A stretch of 64,000 bases of DNA from Amoebophrya sp. A120 (Eukaryota; Sar; Dinophyceae; Syndiniales; Amoebophryaceae): contig CAJINV010000002.1 in NCBI GenBank assembly GCA_905178155.1, forward strand, positions 2,698,226 to 2,762,225. The letters run 5' to 3'. The translations under genes were made by a program, and so were the position numbers. Shown here in pieces: positions 46,001-54,085 of this stretch. The first letter of the stretch is position 1. Each line of letters starts with the position of its first letter. Below the pieces are notes generated by a model. The model searched no databases, was not told the DNA's origin, and saw only the letters and a list, made by a program, of their open reading frames with translations.

Positions 46001-48418
46001 AAGCTCAACGTCTGGTACTACATGGCGCTCGGGTTGATCGAAGTTATTCTGCGGTCGTGTAACGACTTGCCATATCAAATGTAAAAATGTCTGGGTCTGG
46101 AAGAATGCAGAAGTTTGTCATGCAGATTTTCCATGACCCATGAGGACTGTGATGCATGCCGTAGCATCAGAGACTCTGCGAGATCTTTCTGATGCTCATA
46201 CCGCATGAGAAACGCCGTCTCCGCGTCGCGCAAAGTGCACCTCTTATGCTGTTCATGCAATACAGATTTTATGTAGAGTCCAAACGTAGCATCACAAGTT
46301 CCAACTTTCCAGACCCAGACACTTTTGCAATACATATGCCGAAGCGAGTGAAGATCACGTGCGACAACCGCGAATACGTTTTGGAAGACGGAAACATCGA
46401 AGGGATTATATCAAAGTGAAAATAAAAGCCCCCACCCAATACTCACGAAGACAATTTGTGTTGCTGGATTTGTGTAGACAAAGGAACTTTTTATTGCAGC
46501 AAGTAGAGCTTGTCGGCATATAATTCTAGGGCCGTTTGGGTACTACGCATCGGGCTAGCAGCTGAGCATGAGAAACATGTCTGACATAGGCGAAAACGCA
46601 TGACAGACTTACTGCACAATGCGCCACATGGGTGCCATTTGCCTTGTACGCAAGACAAAGCTGATTTGTGCTCACAAATCAGCATCACAGATTTCCTTTT
46701 CGATATGGGGAGGGGGGATTTTTCCTCACGATGCCTCATCATTTCCAACATCGGTAGCTACGCGGGAGGGTCCCGTCTGTGGGACGGCACCGCTGATTTC
46801 CGGGAGATTTTGTTGGAAAACAACGAGTTGCTGGGCGCAAAATCATCTGCCGCACCGGATTTTTCCCCCCCGCAGAGCCGCATGACGAGCCGGGATAGCA
46901 GTCCGATCTCGGGCCCGATGGCGATCGGAAGCTCCCGACTGTTTGTCCGCAGTACGAAAGGTGAGGATCCGGATCCTGATTCGGAAGTAGGTGCTGGTGG
47001 TACTGTCGGGGGACCACTCTCGACAACAAGTAGTGACGACCATTATCGTGATCATATGAAGAACTTCTACCCTGGTCGTGCAGGCAGCAGTCCAGGCACG
47101 CAGACTGACTCGGACAACTCCCCATCTGGGTCGGTGGGCAAAAACAGATCCGGAACTTCTTCTACCTCTCCGACAAAGGAAGAACTTTCGTCCTGCTTTC
47201 AAAAAATAAGCCCCGGCGCGGATGAAAAGATATTGAACGAGGACTCTGTGCAAAAAACTACAAAAAGCAAGATGCCAGGAGCAGCTGCCAGACACGCGAC
47301 GAACACGGCAACCAGTTCCCCGACCTTCAGCGCAGCGAGCTCGATCCACAACCCGTCCAGCTTCCACGATAATTTACTCGACGTGGTCTTGATCCGGGGC
47401 GCAGAACACCTAGCGCTCATCTCGATTGGCATGGATCGGGCGATCCGGCTGTGTATCCTGTGCAAAAGTATCGTAATCGTACTAATTCCATTTATATGCA
47501 TATACAAATCCTCTAGTTCCCACAGGCAAATCCGCATTACAAATTCAATTTGTAGTATCCTGAGGCAATTTTTATTGCAATTACCACTAGTGCGATCAAC
47601 TTTTGCAATTCATACTGTGTCAGTGCAAAAAGATCGAAATCGACATCAATTCCACGAAGCCGATTCCCCTGCAAATCGACGGCGAACCGTGGTCGCAGCC
47701 GGGGATCAGTAAGATGACGATCGAGTTGAAACAACCGAGGCAGCATATTCTGAGTAAAAACATCCCCACCCCAGAGTTGTCATGCAAATCTGCATGCCAA
47801 AAAAGTTTCTCGTGCGGAGCCCTATGAGAAGCTTTTTCTAGTCGTGTTGTGGGGTTTGTGATGCTAGAAATAGCATGATGCGCTAGATCTGGAGCTAGCT
47901 CAACAGGATTACACTACGAGGCCAAAGTTGTCATGCGCAACAAGCAAAGCTTGTTGATTTGTCTAGCAGATTTCCCATCTTGACTCTGGTATGGGGACGC
48001 TTTTACTCAGGATACAGCAGGTGGTGATGCTGAAGAAGATCGAGCATGGGCTGGGCGAAAAGGCGTTCGTGAAAACTTTGCAGTCCGGGATAGAGAAGGG
48101 GGTTATCTTGCCGTGGCAAAGGGACGCGCTGCTGAAAGAAATGAGCCTTTGTTTGACCGCGGAGGAGGGCCGGGTCAGTTTTATGACAGTGCACAACCCC
48201 CCCTCCCCCTCATTTGTCATGCAAAATACCAAATCCAAGCGCTGCCCTGTGGTACTGTTTGCATGACAGATCATTCCGGAAGCCCAGACACTACTAGATT
48301 ACGCGCATGAACTTGTCATGCACAGCTACACATGTGTGGGTGTTTGTATTGCTGTTCATGCAATACAAATGAGGGGGAGGGGGAGTTGTGCACTTTCATA
48401 AGTTTGTTCCCGTATTGA
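34041..48418 (+). CDS. Diacylglycerol kinase with an N-terminal membrane region; gene interrupted by a rearranged block
   Basis: Phosphorylates diacylglycerol to phosphatidic acid. Exons: 34041-34335, 34557-35134, 35446-35599, 35748-35799, 36058-36112, 36276-36324, 36484-37527, 37683-38206, 38436-38502, 38789-38884, 39105-39145, 39430-39431, 39597-39662, 39988-40112, 40380-40413, then 44935-45009, 45301-45354, 45580-45674, 45966-46072, 46342-46408, 46739-47453, 47620-47745, 48020-48181, 48406-48418. The start has a signal-like hydrophobic run; hydrophobic helices lie near 260-340. The catalytic domain starts near 755 (CFVNPKSGG), with CGGDGTCDWVLD (GGDGT at 819-823) and PLGTGNDLAR near 860. 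The accessory domain follows in pieces: NYIGIGADGAVITNFHDFREELP, LPKRVKITCD, SNIGSYAGGSRLWD and PLQIDGEPW. One GT-AG intron (39432-39596). If 40414-44934 is not spliced out, reading hits TGA at 40550 and loses the accessory domain, so the allele may be broken. Confidence 0.85.
34336..34551. mobile_element. Introner, family G
   Basis: 216 bp. Flanks GAAAA / GAAAA. Starts TACC instead of TAT(C/G). Confidence 0.89.
35135..35440. mobile_element. Introner, family I
   Basis: 306 bp. Flanks CGGTG / CGGTG. Lies between two hydrophobic helices of the kinase N-terminal region. Confidence 0.92.
35600..35742. mobile_element. Introner, family B
   Basis: 143 bp. Flanks GACGC / GACCC. Confidence 0.88.
35800..36052 (+). 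mobile_element. Introner, family A
   Basis: 253 bp. Flanks CTGCA / CTGCA. Interior is the reverse complement of 6887-7148. Confidence 0.92.
36113..36270. mobile_element. Introner, family B
   Basis: 158 bp. Flanks ACCTG / ACCTG. Confidence 0.92.
36325..36478. mobile_element. Introner, family B
   Basis: 154 bp. Flanks AGTGG / AATGG. Third B element within 900 bp. Confidence 0.88.
37528..37677. mobile_element. Introner, family B
   Basis: 150 bp. Flanks AACAT / AACAT. Sits just before the catalytic domain exon. Confidence 0.92.
38207..38430. mobile_element. Introner, family H
   Basis: 224 bp. Flanks ACGGC / ACGGT. The two arms are pyrimidine-rich and purine-rich, CCCGCTCCCCCC and GGGGGAGGGGGAG. 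Confidence 0.88.
38503..38783. mobile_element. Introner, family E
   Basis: 281 bp. Flanks GGCTT / GGTTT. Confidence 0.87.
38885..39099. mobile_element. Introner, family C
   Basis: 215 bp. Flanks GACCA / GACCA. Confidence 0.92.
39146..39424. mobile_element. Introner, family E
   Basis: 279 bp. Flanks TGGCA / TGGCA. Its right flank copy is followed by only AG before a GT-AG intron begins at 39432. Confidence 0.91.
39663..39982. mobile_element. Introner, family D
   Basis: 320 bp. Flanks CCGTC / CCGTC. Repeats somewhat diverged from other D copies. Confidence 0.9.
40113..40374 (+). mobile_element. Introner, family A, with an empty-site copy nearby
   Basis: 262 bp. Flanks TGCAC / TGCAC. The same exon sequence without the element is present at 43045-43133. 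Confidence 0.93.
40375..40413 (+). repeat. Kinase exon module, copy 1 of 5
   Basis: Encodes QPISQTSSASS. The same module recurs at 41327-41365, 42419-42465, 43074-43133 and 44935-44990. Here similarity stops after GCGAGTTCGG, which marks the left edge of the rearranged block. Confidence 0.85.
40433..40546 (-). mobile_element. Truncated introner, family E, inverted
   Basis: Ends on the + strand in TTGACTATGGGGCGGGAAC, a T-run and GATA. Read on the minus strand this is the 5-prime end of a family E element directly following the orphan exon; its other half is missing. Confidence 0.7.
40547..41184 (-). pseudogene. Inverted orphan exon of an unknown gene
   Basis: Open on the minus strand for the full 638 bp and bounded by partial introners on both sides, as an internal exon would be. 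It encodes an acidic, Glu/Ala-rich sequence with IYGVVKMTATAAEESEFDKP and EFAIPVSTVKQWKLRRADIE. There is no start or stop codon inside. It is the only clear minus-strand coding sequence in the window, and no parent copy is seen here. I do not recognise the protein. Most likely a piece of another gene carried in, still attached to its flanking introner sequence. Confidence 0.6.
41185..41326 (-). mobile_element. Truncated introner, family F-prime, inverted
   Basis: Starts on the + strand TATAACCCGCTCAGATGTTA. The interior near 41265-41325 is the reverse complement of part of 41755-41990, so this copy lies in minus orientation together with the orphan exon. Confidence 0.65.
41327..41365 (+). repeat. 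Kinase exon module, copy 2 of 5
   Basis: The QPISQTSSASS module, here fused directly to a copy of exon 9 of the 1260-aa gene (AATACTCAAACGG). Confidence 0.85.
41366..41754 (+). pseudogene. Copy of exon 9 of the 1260-aa gene
   Basis: 41366-41458 and 41718-41754 match 31200-31322 closely; TSTKDESVAVLQEFLTQI and DEDKIKKIKEQ are both encoded. The original exon is continuous, whereas this copy is split by introner 41459-41712. It stops at AAGGAGCAGCA, where another element begins. No start codon or independent gene context. Confidence 0.85.
41459..41712 (+). mobile_element. Introner, family A, with an empty-site copy at 31289
   Basis: 254 bp. Flanks GATCC / GATCC. The source exon at 31281-31300 reads ACCCAGATTCAGGACGAGGA without interruption. 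Confidence 0.93.
41755..41990 (+). mobile_element. Introner, family F-prime, right end rearranged
   Basis: Left flank CAGCA; starts TATAACCCGCTCAGGTGTTA. The expected right flank is absent. Similarity passes instead into the GT-AG intron of the 1260-aa gene near 41985. Confidence 0.65.
41985..42418 (+). pseudogene. Copy of the last intron end and last exon of the 1260-aa gene
   Basis: Matches 31895-32330: the same intron 3-prime part with small indels (acceptor near 42109), then GSKPPTGDS through KRTNSMANGSSS. The frame stays open. At GGAGTGTGCACAGCCC it switches to the kinase exon module, making an in-frame chimera. Confidence 0.85.
42419..42930 (+). pseudogene. Duplicate of kinase exons (copy 1)
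   Basis: 42419-42506 and 42782-42930 duplicate the kinase exons at 44935-45009, 45301-45354 and 45580-45674, including NYIGIGADGAVITNFHD. In this copy the exon 42782-42930 is continuous, while its twin is interrupted by introner 45355-45574. The following family E intron is cut off after about 60 bp, so this copy cannot continue into the accessory domain. Confidence 0.82.
42507..42775. mobile_element. Introner, family A (twin of 45010-45295)
   Basis: 269 bp. Flanks GACTC / GCCTC. Orthologous to 45010-45295 within the duplication. The left inverted repeat has decayed, reading GTATGTCTGGTTCTTGTCTGG. Confidence 0.85.
42931..43044 (+). mobile_element. Truncated introner, family E, plus filler
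   Basis: The first 55 or so bp match the start of 45675-45960. Then follow short repeated pieces (AATGCAAATCTGCATGC and CTACTGAATACGAGGA, each about twice) that look like junction filler before the next exon copy. Confidence 0.65.
43045..43139 (+). pseudogene. Kinase exon copy without introner (module copy 4 of 5)
   Basis: Matches 40087-40112 joined to 40380 onward as if element 40113-40374 had never been present, then continues through the QPISQTSSASSDGG module (43074-43133). Ends at the foldback-like element. Confidence 0.8.
43143..44925. mobile_element. Foldback-like element with inverted arrays of short repeats
   Basis: The left arm (43143-43288) holds about nine units of GGAATCAAGTTA plus a 3-6-bp variable tail. 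The right arm (about 44775-44922) holds about nine units of the reverse complement, TAACTTGATTCC. The 1.5-kb centre is GC-rich. Inverted arms built of tandem units are typical of foldback elements. A 354-codon frame in the centre (43461-44525) follows an internal repeat and resembles no protein I know. The element separates two copies of the kinase QPISQTSSASSDGG exon. Confidence 0.7.
43540..44170. repeat. Degenerate tandem repeats inside the foldback-like element
   Basis: Imperfect units of roughly 40-50 bp containing TTTCGCCTTC, GGAAGGTGTCTC and GGGGATTCC recur about ten times and decay toward the right. Confidence 0.65.
44935..44990 (+). repeat. Kinase exon module, copy 5 of 5
   Basis: QPISQTSSASSDGGYLQNN. 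This copy leads into the intact downstream kinase exons and is probably the original right-hand part. Confidence 0.8.
45010..45295. mobile_element. Introner, family A (twin of 42507-42775)
   Basis: 286 bp. Flanks GACTC / GCCTC. Starts TATCCACTGC; the left inverted repeat has decayed in the same way as its twin. Confidence 0.87.
45355..45574. mobile_element. Introner, family G, absent from the duplicate exon
   Basis: 220 bp. Flanks TCTAC / TCTAG. The duplicate exon at 42830-42845 reads AAATCTACTGAATACG with no element. Confidence 0.93.
45675..45960. mobile_element. Introner, family E
   Basis: 286 bp. Flanks CGATT / CGATT. Excision joins NFHD to FREELP within the kinase accessory domain. Confidence 0.92.
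46073..46336 (+). mobile_element. Introner, family A
   Basis: 264 bp. Flanks TGCCA / TGCCG. Excision joins CNDLP to KRVKITCD. Confidence 0.89.
46409..46733. mobile_element. Introner, family D, old copy
   Basis: 325 bp. Flanks GATTA / CCTCA (2 of 5); ends CGATG. The left repeat is diverged, but the join EGI|IISNIGSY fits the kinase family. Confidence 0.8.
47454..47614. mobile_element. Introner, family B
   Basis: 161 bp. Flanks CTGTG / CTGTG. Confidence 0.92.
47746..48014. mobile_element. Introner, family E
   Basis: 269 bp. Flanks CAGCA / CAGCA. Confidence 0.92.
48182..48400. mobile_element. Introner, family H
   Basis: 219 bp. Flanks AGTTT / AGTTT. Only 13 nt of coding sequence, including the stop, follow it. 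Confidence 0.92.
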
Positions 48419-49776
48419 TTAAAGCAGAAGGAAACGTCGCAAGAACTGATGTTATTATACACGTCAAGAAGTAGAAGAAGAAGAACAAGTACAAAAAGTA
48501 GCTACTTCACTGTATGATTGTATTAGCAAAAACAACTACAACGACGAGGAGGGACGACACGACATGTCGCAGCGAAAGTAGACATAGAGCAAAATGCACA
48601 CGACTCAAGTTGTAAACCACTTGATTAAACTACTGCTTTTTCTTTTCACTTCTACCCCTAGCGGAGGTGGTCCACGTGCAAAGTTTTTCCCCCAAGGAAC
48701 CGGTATTTAATCATAATGAACAACACAAACCTCGTCTTTGAGTTTGATCTACAGCGTCGACTTCTCCCCACGACGCATGGAAGAAGCTCTTCTGATGTGC
48801 CCAGGCCAAATGTCATCGGATTACAATGCCCTTACAACTTGAACTTCTGTTGTGCGGGCACCAGCCAACTTTATAATTCGCAGCCGGTTGTTGCATGTTT
48901 AGCTGGGTTGGCATGCGAATAGTACTGGTGTTCGAGATAGCTTTCCGTGTTCCTTCAATATCGTAAACAAGTACTACTTCTACTGATGTTCTTTCTCACG
49001 ATTTGGATTCATAACGACCCCATCGTTGACGATACGTAGTACACCACTAGAAAGGCTTGATCAATATTAAAGCGTATTCTGATCTCTACTTCATCGTGCT
49101 CTTGGTGTGTAACTAGCTAGGGCTGCTGCCGTTCTGACAGTCGTGGTCTTCTCTGATATCAGAATCGTTTTTATCTCACAACTTTATGCCGCCCGTCGTC
49201 GTCCTCGTCCTTGAAAATCAAATCTAGCCCCCCGATCGTGGTCGTGCGCTCTGTTTGTCGAGCGGTTCATGGACTGTCACTCCGATTTTTGATCTCGTAC
49301 TATCAATCAATATGTCGTCTTTGTTCGTGCCAGCAGTCGTCAAAGATACAACCGTCTTTGGGTCGCGTGATTTCATGATGGTAAATACTTAAATGTAGTA
49401 CTATAAGAACATCGTGCAAAGGCAAAGGGAGGCGCCGGCTGTAGTGGTCCTGGTTCCAAAGTTTCTTTTTCTGTCGTTCGAAAGTTTCTTTCTTTGTCGT
49501 GGTCGTAACAAATGTCATGCCGTGGTCGTAACGAACGTCACCGCATTATCCATTGTCACCAAGTCCAAACCCAACACACAGGAAATCAGTCGCATTGCAA
49601 AACTCCTTGCGTTTTTTGCACTGTAAGAAAGAATAAGAACAGCAGCTGCGCCTCCAACTTCCTTCTGGAGCCAAGTTTTTTTTCGTAAGTAAGTACTTCT
49701 TTTGCAGAAGCCACTGCTAGTACAAAGAACAAAGTCTCAGACAGCGGACTTACAAGAGGGACAAAGCAAGACGAAA
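48419..49776. other. Intergenic region
   Basis: No introner and no recognisable frame; several AAGAAGAAG-type runs near 48465-48490. Confidence 0.5.
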
Positions 49777-51562
49777 ATGACGGATCTTTTCGTGCACCAG
49801 GAAGACGTGAAAGCCGGGGTTGAAATCGGCGCTGCTGTGGGCGGTGAAAAGCAGATCATGATGGACGAGCCGTCCATCCATCCATCCATCCATCCATCCA
49901 TCGACACGGCCGATGTTGTTTCGATGTCGACGAAGGCTGGTGGTGCCAACGCGGGTCAGGCTGATGGGGATTCGCATCTTCCGGTGCCCAGAGTTTCGCC
50001 GTCCCAGGAGGCGGAGGACATGAGCTTGTACCTTTTTTTTCCAGGAATTATTCTTTCTTTTTCAAAAGTTAAAGTTGTGACTTGAGGCCTTGGAATTCTC
50101 TCCACGGTCATTTGGAAGTTGCCATTGGTAGACAGGGTTCGATCATAAAAGCGAATCATTTTAGATGATGATGATGATGATGATTGCAACGAAGCGCAAC
50201 TTTGAAGAAAAGATAATTAAATGACCGAGAAAAAATACTAATTCCAGCTCGTCTGCGAAGCAGCAGGACGCGCAGCGTGTGGTCGATCCGGTGGCCGGAG
50301 TTTTGCCGTCTGGCGGAGCGGCAGCCATGGGCGTGTATTTCACTTTTTCTCCTGTGGGTTGGTTGATTTTCCTTCTGGAATGTTTTCGCAAATAACAACA
50401 AGGCGTCTGGTTTTGTTATGACAGAGACAGTGACACACCCATGGCGGATTTTTCCAAAGAATGAAAAAAAATCATAAATTCCAGTTCGTTCGCGAAGCCG
50501 GAGGAAGCGCAGCGCGTGGTCGACTCGGTGGCCGGAGGTTCGACGTGCAAAGGATCGGAGGCGATGAGCTTGTACATTGTTTTTTCAGAGTTCTGGGTAA
50601 AGTGCGCGACGTTTTTTACCTTCTTTCGCTATCTTCAAAAATAAAAATTAGTATCCGGTTTAGCTGCTACTGCCACACGATAATACTCGTTCTTACTGGT
50701 GCCTTGGATGCAAACTGTTCATCAAGAAGATATCTCCTTAGCCGTGCCACACGGTCGTGAATGAAAGACGATAAAAATCGGAAAAAAAATCCCCTGCAGG
50801 TTGTGCGCGAAGCAGCAGGAGTCGCAGCGTTTGGTGAATGTCGTTGCGTACGGGACCATGTCGCCTCACCTCGCTGACGCCAAGCACCACCCGGGGAGAA
50901 AGACTCCGGCCGCCGTCGAGATGACCTCCAAGGACTCTGGCACAACCGCCGCGATTAAAATGTTCTTGCGCCAGTTTCTCTTCCGCGTCTTGTTCTTCGT
51001 CGTGGTGACCGCCACTGCCGGGGTGGGTTTACGGGTGTTGTTTCTGGCGTCGGCTGGCGAGGGGGCCAGTTCTTGGACGGCGTTCTTTCGTCCGTTGGGT
51101 GCGGGGGCTGGTGGCGCGGACGGAGCGAGCGGAGCGTCCTCCTTCGTGCAAGCTCGAAGACTTGGTGACCCTGAACTCTCCCAGTGGGACATGTGGGCCA
51201 AGGATGATATGAAGGTCGCGTGTGCATATGTAGAGTTGATGGGAAGCGGTGCTACTCCTAACGACGTTAAAAAGGAGGCAGATTGTAAGCGCTGCTACCA
51301 AATCGACCTGGACAACAGGATCGCTGCTCGGGGCAGCATGCTGAACCAGCCGAACGAGCCTCTGAGAGACCAATGCATCGGGGGCGAATGCGTGTTGATT
51401 CTAGAGCACAAGTATGCGATGGGGCCGAATGGACCATGGTATGATCGCTGTGTCTATTTCTCGAAAGAACAAGAAGATGAAATGGTCATACAAGTCACTC
51501 AGAAGCGAGCGGAGGAGAACAAGCAGTCCACCACGACCACGGCTCCTAGTAATATTTTTTGA
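49777..51562 (+). CDS. Single-pass membrane protein with repeated N-terminal exons (paralogue 1)
   Basis: Four exons joined by GT-AG introns: 49777-50027, 50248-50334, 50485-50571, 50800-51562, giving 395 aa. Exons 2 and 3 are both 87 nt, both phase 2 at each end, and encode related modules (AKQQDAQRVVDPVAG and AKPEEAQRVVDSVAG). The start of exon 4 repeats the pattern once more (AKQQESQRLVNVVAYG). A hydrophobic segment (FLFRVLFFVVVTATAGVGL) lies near 190-210. The remainder carries six cysteines and is probably luminal or extracellular, then a Thr-rich end. The start is chosen because the motif AAGACGAAAATGACGGATCT is shared with the paralogue. No known domain recognised. Confidence 0.78.
49872..49902 (+). 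repeat. CATC microsatellite inside a coding exon
   Basis: About seven CATC units encoding Ser-Ile-His-Pro repeats in paralogue 1; changes of three units (12 bp) keep frame. Confidence 0.9.
50165..50183 (+). repeat. GAT microsatellite in an intron
   Basis: About six GAT units in the first GT-AG intron of paralogue 1. Confidence 0.9.
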
Positions 51563-52719
51563 CCAACTCCAGTTCTGGTAGCTGACACCTGTCTTCAAAA
51601 TCAAACCAAGCTACGAAGTCGACGTCCTCGAGAGTGTTTTGTATTGTTCATCCACAGGCAAATACTAAGTTTTCTTTTTACGTAGTTTGTTCTAGTTCTT
51701 AAGCACATGCAGATAGATGTCGAGTTCTTGAATGTTCATCTCTGAATTTACGTTTCTTTTTGCCCACGCACTTTTTTTTTTCTTCATCCCCCACTTGCAT
51801 TTACTACAGCTCCATTCTTCGCACGAAAAAAGCCCTACTTCTCTCGTTTATCTTTTAAAAGGAAATCTTCTGAATTGCTATTCCCCAGAATGATTATATC
51901 AATCCATGAGTGTAGCCCCCGAGCGACAACAGTTTCGTTTTCTCCTGATGTGTGGCCCTGGTTATTACTTCGCGTTCGCGCTTGGGAGGACGTTTCAATT
52001 GTTCTCGGAGGATTATTTCGACTTCCCCGAGCCGCGTTTTGTAGTAACTGGGCCTAACATGATGCTGTGGGTAAGGAACGAAGCTTATCCCGACCATATT
52101 CAACGAGGAGCGAGCGAACGTCTCCTCCCTAGTTAGTTAGTAGCCCTTGTTCGCCCCCTACTCGAGATAGCCTCTTCTTTTTTTATCGTTTGTCATTACA
52201 TATTTTCAAAATCTTTAATTTCGTAATTATAAATGCAACTTTTCGAGCGTGCCCTAAAGCTAAAGCTAAAGCCACCTGCAAGAACCCCACAAAACCCAAG
52301 TTTTCGACCACAACCTGAAAAAACATCTCTAACAAGAATCCCTGGAGAACATGCCTATCCTAATCACCCTAGATAATTTTGCAAGTTTTCAGCCCTAATA
52401 AATCTTTTTTCGGCAACAGTAATTTAGCGCTTCCATTCTCCTAACGTAACCCCACAACCTAGTAACCCTAGTCACTCATCCCTAGTAGCCCTAAGCTCAC
52501 CTTCCCGTAGAAAATGACGCCGAACTGAAGTAGCAGTAAACCGCTGGAGAGTACAAGTATGTTGGCACAGCAACAAAGGAGGAGTTGTTCCGATACGAAA
52601 AGGTAGGAGCAGTAGATGAACTACCGCTAGAACGCACGAAAAGAAATAGTCTTACAGCGTTGTTGATTTGTAGTTCGGTGCGAATCTCAATCTACTACTA
52701 CTTGTACTTTATCAAGATC

Positions 52720-53290
52720 AACACAAGAAAGAACACCAAGTGGTGCGAACAGGAAAACCCAACAACCCGCCCATTATTTTTCCCCCCTCCAAATGGAACT
52801 AAAAATTCCCAAAGAGAAAATATTCAAAACCATTTTTCTCGTCCACCACAACGCCACGACAGATGAACAGAACCGTGTGGGCGGACGAGGACGGAAGGAT
52901 GTGATGACGTACCTGCAGCATCCTTCTGTCCATACTATCGAGTTCGTATGAATGTGAATCCTGTTTGTCGGTAAAAAAGCTGCGATAACTCAAAGTTTTG
53001 TAATGAAAACCGCGCAAAAATAAACAGAAGTCCTCGAGAGGAATCAACGAGTCAGTCTACTGTGTCACGTTGTGTCGGGCGAGTCTGTGTCATTTTTATC
53101 GAAGCCAGTGCATGTAGTCACGATCTAAGCGAGCCTGTTGCCATCGTCTAAAAAAGCGAGTCTGGGGCCATCCTGGTGGTCGAGTCTGTGTCCAGCTTGT
53201 GGTCGACGAGTCTGTCGCATGTAAAAATCTCTTGTCTGTGGTCCCTGTCGGATGATTTCATGGATCGTCCCTGTCGACGAGCACGTCTTA
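52720..53290 (+). repeat. Downstream block of the tandem duplication, copy 1
   Basis: Matches 55755-56270 with indels: AACACCAAGTGGTGCGAACAG, GAAGGATGTGATGACGTACC, then several GCGAGTCTG / CGAGTCTGTGTC units. It lies downstream of paralogue 1 as its twin lies downstream of paralogue 2. Confidence 0.8.
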
Positions 53291-53359
53291 ATGGAGCAAA
53301 CAAACACATGACCTCTCCTTCCTCGTAGGACGTCGTTCTTATCGTGCGCATTATCGTGC

Positions 53360-53616
53360 TATGCATTGCAAATATGTCTGGGTCTGGAAGCTTGTGGTGC
53401 TGGGTGACGTATTATCAGGAGGCCACAACTGCTGGCTCAGCATGACAAGTTTCTGAGCTTTTAGGTGTTGCCTGATCTGCATGACAAACTGCTTTTCTGC
53501 ATGACAGAAAAATGGGGCTCTAGGGTAATGCGCATGACAGATTTAAGAGTCCTGCTCCTGCCAGACAAGCATCACAAACATGCACTCTTCCAGACCCAGA
53601 CACTTTTACATTTGAT
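53360..53616 (-). mobile_element. Introner, family A, outside any called coding exon
   Basis: 257 bp. Flanks CGTGC / CGTGC. Interior is the reverse complement of the subtype at 8045 and 28868. It lies 470 bp before the start codon of paralogue 2, either in its leader or in intergenic DNA. Confidence 0.9.
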
Positions 53617-54085
53617 ACGTGCCCTTCATCGTTCTCCCGACAGTACTTAGAGCTCTCGTTTTTGTTTCCGTTCGTCCACAGATTACCACTCTACTACTCT
53701 GTCGTGCTTCTTTTATTTCGTCGTGATGTGTATAATTTGTGCGGTTTCTACTATTCTCGTCAATTATACGAACAGTACTTAGTTCAACATCTTCCCAAGC
53801 TGCAATGGAAAGCATTTATCAGTCTTTTCGTTTTCCTCTGCTTGTTGTTGGCACGAACGTGGTGTGATAGATGCAGCAGTCTTTCGTTATTTCTCATCAA
53901 ACTCAACAGGAAGGCGGTACGTACAGGAACTGCAGAGTAGTTAGTTTTTCCCTCGAATATTTTGAGCATTAAAGAAAAAAGCTTAAGTCTCGTGCAGCTT
54001 CGGACCGCTTCGAGAAGACCAAAATAGAAATAGCATTTGATTGCTGTGTAGTTCTGCAATACAAGTATACTCAAGCAAGACGAAA

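Larger units (their letters stand above)
51563..54085. other. Spacer between the tandem paralogues
   Basis: Contains the downstream repeat block (52720-53290), one introner (53360-53616) and otherwise unremarkable sequence. Frames at 51906-52136 and 53662-53940 show no family features and are not called. Confidence 0.5.

Noticed and set aside
52250-52500. CCCTAA/CCCTAG-like motifs resembling an internal telomere tract
   Set aside because: Motifs are scattered and irregular with no tandem run, within reach of chance in this AT-rich spacer.
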